Below, piece by piece: positions 60,350 to 64,000 of a DNA stretch of 64,000 nt (position 1 is its first letter; every line of letters starts with the position of its first letter). Source of the DNA: WS-2 sp036507005. Lineage in GTDB: Bacteria > Eisenbacteria > RBG-16-71-46. The notes under the pieces are model-generated. The model saw nothing but the letters and a program-made list of their open reading frames with translations, did not search any database and had not been told where the DNA came from. The stretch spans positions 1-64,000 of the forward strand of contig DASXQT010000006.1 in NCBI GenBank assembly GCA_036507005.1, in the 5' to 3' direction. The translations under genes and the position numbers were made by a program.

Positions 60350-63300
60350 GGTTCCTCTCCCCATCTAAAGTCCGACCGTGTAGTGCCTAGGAACTCCGCC
60401 AGGGCCGCCGCAAACCCGGCCATGCTTGGGTAGCGCTCCTCGACCGACTTTGCGATCGCCTTCAGACAAATCGCGTCAAGTATCGGGTCTATGTCCGCCC
60501 GGTATGCCGACGGTGGCTTGGGGGGCTCGTAAAGAATCTGGGCTATCATTGAGGCCGTCGTACCAGAAAAAGGTCGGCTGCCGGTGAGCAACTCGTAAAG
60601 CACGACGCCCAGGCTGTAAACGTCCAACCCTGGACCCAGCGCCTCCGTCTTGCCCTCAATCTGTTCCGGTGCCATGTAGGCTGGCGTGCCCAGGAGCGTT
60701 CCCGTTTGCGTAATAACAGTCTGCTCCTGCTCTTGTTCGCGCCTCAGGCCGGCCAAACCGAAGTCCATAATGATCGGCTGGCCCCGCTGGTCCAACTTGA
60801 TATTGGCCGGCTTCAAATCGCGATGGAAAACGCCGGCAGTGTGGGCTTCCTCCATCGCTTCGGCGACTGTGTAAACGATCGCCGCTGCCTTCCTTTGTGG
60901 CAGGGGGCCGTCGCGGTGGACGATTTCCGCGAGGGTCCGCCCCTCGACGTAAGCCATTGCGAGGTACACGATGCCTTCGGACTCGCCGACATCGTAGATG
61001 GGGCAAATGTTCGGATGACGAACGCGGGCGACGACTCTAGCTTCACGTGAGAAGCGGGACAGGATGAGATCAGGTCTGGAGCCGGAAATATGCGGGATCT
61101 TCAACGCAACTTCGCGATCGAGGCGGGGGTCGTGGGCGAGGTAGACCGCACCCATTCCGCCGCGCCCGAGCTGGCGGATAACCTGGTAGGGACCGATCTG
61201 CCGTTTCAGAGGGTTGACGACCGAGTCCGCGCGAACGTCGAGGACGGGGACACTCTCCCCGAGGGTCGGCACTGCCGCCCGACTGAAGTCGAGGATTGAC
61301 TGCACGGACTGATATTTCGCGAGCGAATCCTCGCGCAGGGCCGCTTCCGCTGTCGCTCTCTCCTCTGTCCCCATGTCCGCGAAGATGGGAGTTTGCAGCT
61401 TGGCCAGCTCCGTCAGGGCTTCGGCTTGCGTTGTGAAGCGATCGCCAACGCCCTTCGCCAGAAGCCTTGCCAGGTACTTGTCTCCGGTTATCCCCAGAGG
61501 GCTTCCCAGAAAGCTTGGCGCAGGGACGGGGTCATGCAGATGCTTCGCGGCGAGTTCCATGTAGTTGTCGGCTGCGAATAGCGGCCGGTGGCAGAGTAGC
61601 TCAAACGCGACGCAACCCAGCGAATACAGGTCGGAAGGCGGCGCAAGCTGTCCGCCGCCTTGGAAATACTCTGGTGGAACGTAGCGATACTCGTAGGACA
61701 GCCGATCCGACACGACGCCAATCCCCTGCAAGGGAAGCGATGCGTCGCCGAGAACCACACGGTCATCGCCCACGAGAAAGATGTTGGACGGCTTGACGCC
61801 GCCGTGGCAATCACCGGCTTGGTGGATTGGACCCAACGCCTCGAGAATCTGATGCAGGATCCTCAGGACCTGTGGCCCGTCAAACCGATGGCCGCCTTCC
61901 AGGACCTGCCTGAGGGTGACTCCAGACACGAAGTCACGCACTACGTAGCAGACGTCGCGGTCTGGGAACGCCCGCACGTCGCGCGTCACTACGAGGTTCT
62001 GGTGGACGTAGCGCATCGAGCGCAGATTCAGGTCAAGGAACCGCGCTCGCATTTCGGCTTGATGGGCCAGATCCGGCCTCAGTACTCGGACGACGACCTC
62101 CAGCCCACTCAATGCGTGTCGGGCGAGATAGGCCGCGGTAAGCAACCCGGATCCCAGAACCTTTTCCAGGTGATAGGGGCTGTTTATCTCGCCAAACACC
62201 ATGGCGAGCTTGTCTAGATCGAGCCCGAGGCGTTTTCGCTCTAAGAGCGACAAGGCGCGCTGGCGGAGGTCGCCGTGAAGACTGATCACAAGCCTGTCGA
62301 GGAGGCGAACGACTTCCGCGTGGGCCTCAAAGGCGCCGAGACCTTCTAACGCGGCGGAAAGACGCTGCTCCTCATTCTGTCGGGCGAGCGCCTCCAACGC
62401 CGGTAGAGCCTTATCCCAGCCGACGACTTGAAGCCCCTTCTTTGCCCGCTGTCGAATCGACTCGCTTGGGTGTGGCAAGTGCCGCAGGAAGAATGGCACG
62501 GCCGCGGAATGCGCTTTGCCTCGAAGGAACCGTAGCGCGGCGGTCAGGCGCTCCTCGTCCGCGGCGGGCGTCGAGTTGTCGAGTTCGCGAACGGCTTGCT
62601 CCGGCCCACGTTCTCGCCAGAGCCGCTCAAACGTCGGGGCGTCGGCCGGCGCTGCGTCCCTCTCGGGTACTCGCGCGATGTATACCTCTTTAGCCCAGGT
62701 CGTATGCGTCCAAGGGGTCTGCTCGAGCCCGAACTTGACTCGGGCGTCGTGTGCTACCTCCGTGGAGATATAGCTAAACAGCTCCGCCAAGCCGACACGG
62801 CGATCGCCGTCTCGGTCGGCAGCTCCGGCCAGCCCTTTCAGCAGATGGTAGGTGAAGAGGCCGTGCTTGCGCTCGGGCGACTCGATCGACTTCTGTCCCT
62901 CGTCGCAGGAAGCGATCAGGAAGCGACCCTTGCCAGTGATGCCCTGCAAGATTGCGGGACCGAGCCCAAGATCTCTCGTAGGGCCGCGCGCCGTCGCGTC
63001 GCGCAACAGCACCTTGCCCGAGTGGCAGCAATCGAGAATGACGACCACGGCTCCGGCGTTGAGCCCCTTGACCCACTTTGCCAAGTCAGTCATGGAGACT
63101 CCGCGGCCAACAACCATGTCCGGGTCGGCGTCGTAGGCCAAGAGGAATCCTTCCTCGGCTGCGCCGACTTGCTGGACCATGCCGTGCCCTGCGAAGTAGA
63201 TGACGGCCAATTCGGCCCCCTCGGCTCGTGCCGGGAGCCAGTTCATCAGTCCATCAACGATGTGGTCTCGCCGTGCCCTACGGTCCGTCAGGACTTGGAC

Positions 63301-63510
63301 GCAGTCGGGGGGGAATCCACATACCAAAGGATCACGGAGCAGTCGTGCAATAGCCACTGCGTCGCGGCGCGCAAACCGAAGGGCTCCGATTCGCCCGGCG
63401 TGCAAGTAATCGCCGATTCCGACGACGAGTGCGGCCGCTGTTCGCGGCGTATCTCTGGTAGACACCGCGAGGTCCCTACTGCCTAGGTGGGGGGTTGGAT
63501 GCACCTCCAT
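60346..63510 (-). CDS. Caspase-like protease fused to helical repeats, pseudokinase and Ser/Thr kinase
   Basis: A 1054-residue protein. Residues 26-280 are a caspase (C14) domain with catalytic H109 (YFAGHGM) and C162 (ILDCCHSG) and a DRDGDRRVGLAELF loop (232-245). Residues about 300-430 are HEAT-like helices. A first kinase domain (about 446-700) is degenerate: the ATP lysine is Arg (VVVRVLRP), HRD reads HGG (569-571) and DFG reads DAS (589-591). The second kinase (774-1040) is intact: LGRGGMGAVY, K804, HRDLKPAN (896-903), DFG (916-918), APE (947-949). There is no membrane helix. GC is visibly lower than around it. No ribosome site precedes the ATG; a GTG at 63465 (residue 16) is an alternative start. 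A death effector, immune or signalling protein is plausible. Confidence 0.9.
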   Translation of the reverse strand: MEVHPTPHLGSRDLAVSTRDTPRTAAALVVGIGDYLHAGRIGALRFARRDAVAIARLLRDPLVCGFPPDCVQVLTDRRARRDHIVDGLMNWLPARAEGAELAVIYFAGHGMVQQVGAAEEGFLLAYDADPDMVVGRGVSMTDLAKWVKGLNAGAVVVILDCCHSGKVLLRDATARGPTRDLGLGPAILQGITGKGRFLIASCDEGQKSIESPERKHGLFTYHLLKGLAGAADRDGDRRVGLAELFSYISTEVAHDARVKFGLEQTPWTHTTWAKEVYIARVPERDAAPADAPTFERLWRERGPEQAVRELDNSTPAADEERLTAALRFLRGKAHSAAVPFFLRHLPHPSESIRQRAKKGLQVVGWDKALPALEALARQNEEQRLSAALEGLGAFEAHAEVVRLLDRLVISLHGDLRQRALSLLERKRLGLDLDKLAMVFGEINSPYHLEKVLGSGLLTAAYLARHALSGLEVVVRVLRPDLAHQAEMRARFLDLNLRSMRYVHQNLVVTRDVRAFPDRDVCYVVRDFVSGVTLRQVLEGGHRFDGPQVLRILHQILEALGPIHQAGDCHGGVKPSNIFLVGDDRVVLGDASLPLQGIGVVSDRLSYEYRYVPPEYFQGGGQLAPPSDLYSLGCVAFELLCHRPLFAADNYMELAAKHLHDPVPAPSFLGSPLGITGDKYLARLLAKGVGDRFTTQAEALTELAKLQTPIFADMGTEERATAEAALREDSLAKYQSVQSILDFSRAAVPTLGESVPVLDVRADSVVNPLKRQIGPYQVIRQLGRGGMGAVYLAHDPRLDREVALKIPHISGSRPDLILSRFSREARVVARVRHPNICPIYDVGESEGIVYLAMAYVEGRTLAEIVHRDGPLPQRKAAAIVYTVAEAMEEAHTAGVFHRDLKPANIKLDQRGQPIIMDFGLAGLRREQEQEQTVITQTGTLLGTPAYMAPEQIEGKTEALGPGLDVYSLGVVLYELLTGSRPFSGTTASMIAQILYEPPKPPSAYRADIDPILDAICLKAIAKSVEERYPSMAGFAAALAEFLGTTRSDFRWGEEP

Positions 63511-63738
63511 GCTACCGGCGCTGCGCTAGTTCGCGCAAGGTGACTGCGCCATTTGCGCCGCGCACCGTCTGCACACGCATGGGCGTGAGCGACAACCGGT
63601 CAGGAGACGTCGCTCCGGTCCCGGGGGTCGAGCGCGTCGCGCGGTCCGTCGCCGGGGAAGTTGAAGCTCAGGAGCGGGAGCGAGAGCGCGAGGCCACGTG
63701 GGTGAGCACGCCGGGACGCGCGGGCTTCGAGCCTGGGC
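63511..63738. other. Intergenic region upstream of the caspase-kinase gene
   Basis: This 228-base gap lies between two minus-strand genes. I find no convincing -35/-10 pair, hairpin with a T run, tRNA or repeat that would mark an island end. It should hold the promoter of the lower-GC gene pair. Confidence 0.4.
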
Positions 63739-64000
63739 TCAAGCGTCTTCGAGCGTTCCGACCAGACGCTGCCTGCGCCGTCCGGCGAGGAACAGCGCCG
63801 CCCCGGCGAGGTTGAAGACCAGGGCGACGCCGATGAGCTTGGCGGCGAACGCGAGGCGACTCTCGACCTTCACGATCGGAACGATCGTGAGGGCGATGTA
63901 GAGCAGAGACACGAGCGCGCCCGAGGCCGAAGCGATCCGCAGCCACAGCGGGACGCGCAATCCGATGCGTCGCGCCGCGAAGAGCGGGATGGCGAACAGC
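63739..64000 (-). CDS. C-terminal part of a membrane protein, 5' end outside window
   Basis: The frame is open to the right edge, so the gene is partial; the TTG at 63960 is not needed as a start, because LFAIPLFAARRIG continues the hydrophobic pattern upstream. Visible are three helices (LFAIPLFAARRI, ASGALVSLLYIALTIVPIV, LAFAAKLIGVALVFNLAGAALFLAG) and a basic tail (RRRQRLVGTLEDA). The pattern resembles the end of an APC-type permease, but this is a weak guess. Confidence 0.5.
   Translation of the reverse strand, partial: LFAIPLFAARRIGLRVPLWLRIASASGALVSLLYIALTIVPIVKVESRLAFAAKLIGVALVFNLAGAALFLAGRRRQRLVGTLEDA

Overview
The window is very GC-rich bacterial DNA (GC far above half almost everywhere) with tightly packed genes, many overlapping by four bases (ATGA/GTGA). 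The cell is Gram-negative: it has TonB-dependent receptors, a TolC-type channel and lipoproteins. Two secreted proteins end in a FlgD-like/Por-type C-terminal module (PNP...GRRVR...DGRD..G....G.YW.R). There is also a complete moxR-bat aerotolerance-type operon. This combination fits the FCB group, and a high-GC lineage such as Candidatus Eisenbacteria is my best guess. That placement is inference, since there is no rRNA or tRNA gene here.

Layout. 1-5.2 kb: end of a membrane protein, an organophosphate-type MFS carrier and a large outer-membrane receptor on divergent promoters. 5.3-12.3 kb: a secreted SGNH-like hydrolase; a TPP-riboswitch operon (SSS symporter plus TonB receptor, predicted thiamine or precursor uptake); a PKD-domain protein lacking its N-terminus; a thioredoxin-like protein. 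12.5-18 kb: a YCII/DGPF protein with an ECF42-type sigma factor, a HEAT-repeat protein coupled to a family-2 glycosyltransferase, and a rhomboid protease. 18-26.4 kb: moxR, DUF58, an Ig/membrane protein, batA, a batB-batC fusion, batD and batE, all on the minus strand. 26.7-36.4 kb: a Cas4-like/DUF2779 nuclease, a CsgG-like secreted protein, an EmrAB-TolC-type efflux operon with its TetR repressor and twin operators, and a DUF4198-HupE pair. 36.7-45.9 kb: a two-gene redox operon, namely an FAD oxidase with four 4Fe-4S motifs followed by a 2160-residue glutamate-synthase relative with a rearranged domain order. 46-59.8 kb: mostly housekeeping and accessory single genes (RibD-like reductase, racemase, DUF1579, TPR membrane protein, CPBP protease, sarcosine-oxidase-like flavoenzyme, YiiX-like hydrolase, methyltransferase, lipoprotein, MATE pump, AIF-like reductase, RidA). 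59.8-63.5 kb: a block of visibly lower GC holding a 1054-residue caspase-helical-pseudokinase-kinase protein and a small overlapping partner. The right edge cuts another membrane protein.

The strongest candidates for something undescribed are (1) the 36.7-45.9 kb operon, where the glutamate-synthase domains run central-FMN-amidotransferase-GXGXG, the 3Fe-4S site is replaced by a CxxCxxCxxxC motif and GltD is replaced by a GlcD/GlcF-like flavo-iron-sulfur protein; and (2) the caspase/dual-kinase gene pair. The TPP-controlled symporter/receptor operon is a well-supported functional assignment that protein similarity alone would miss.
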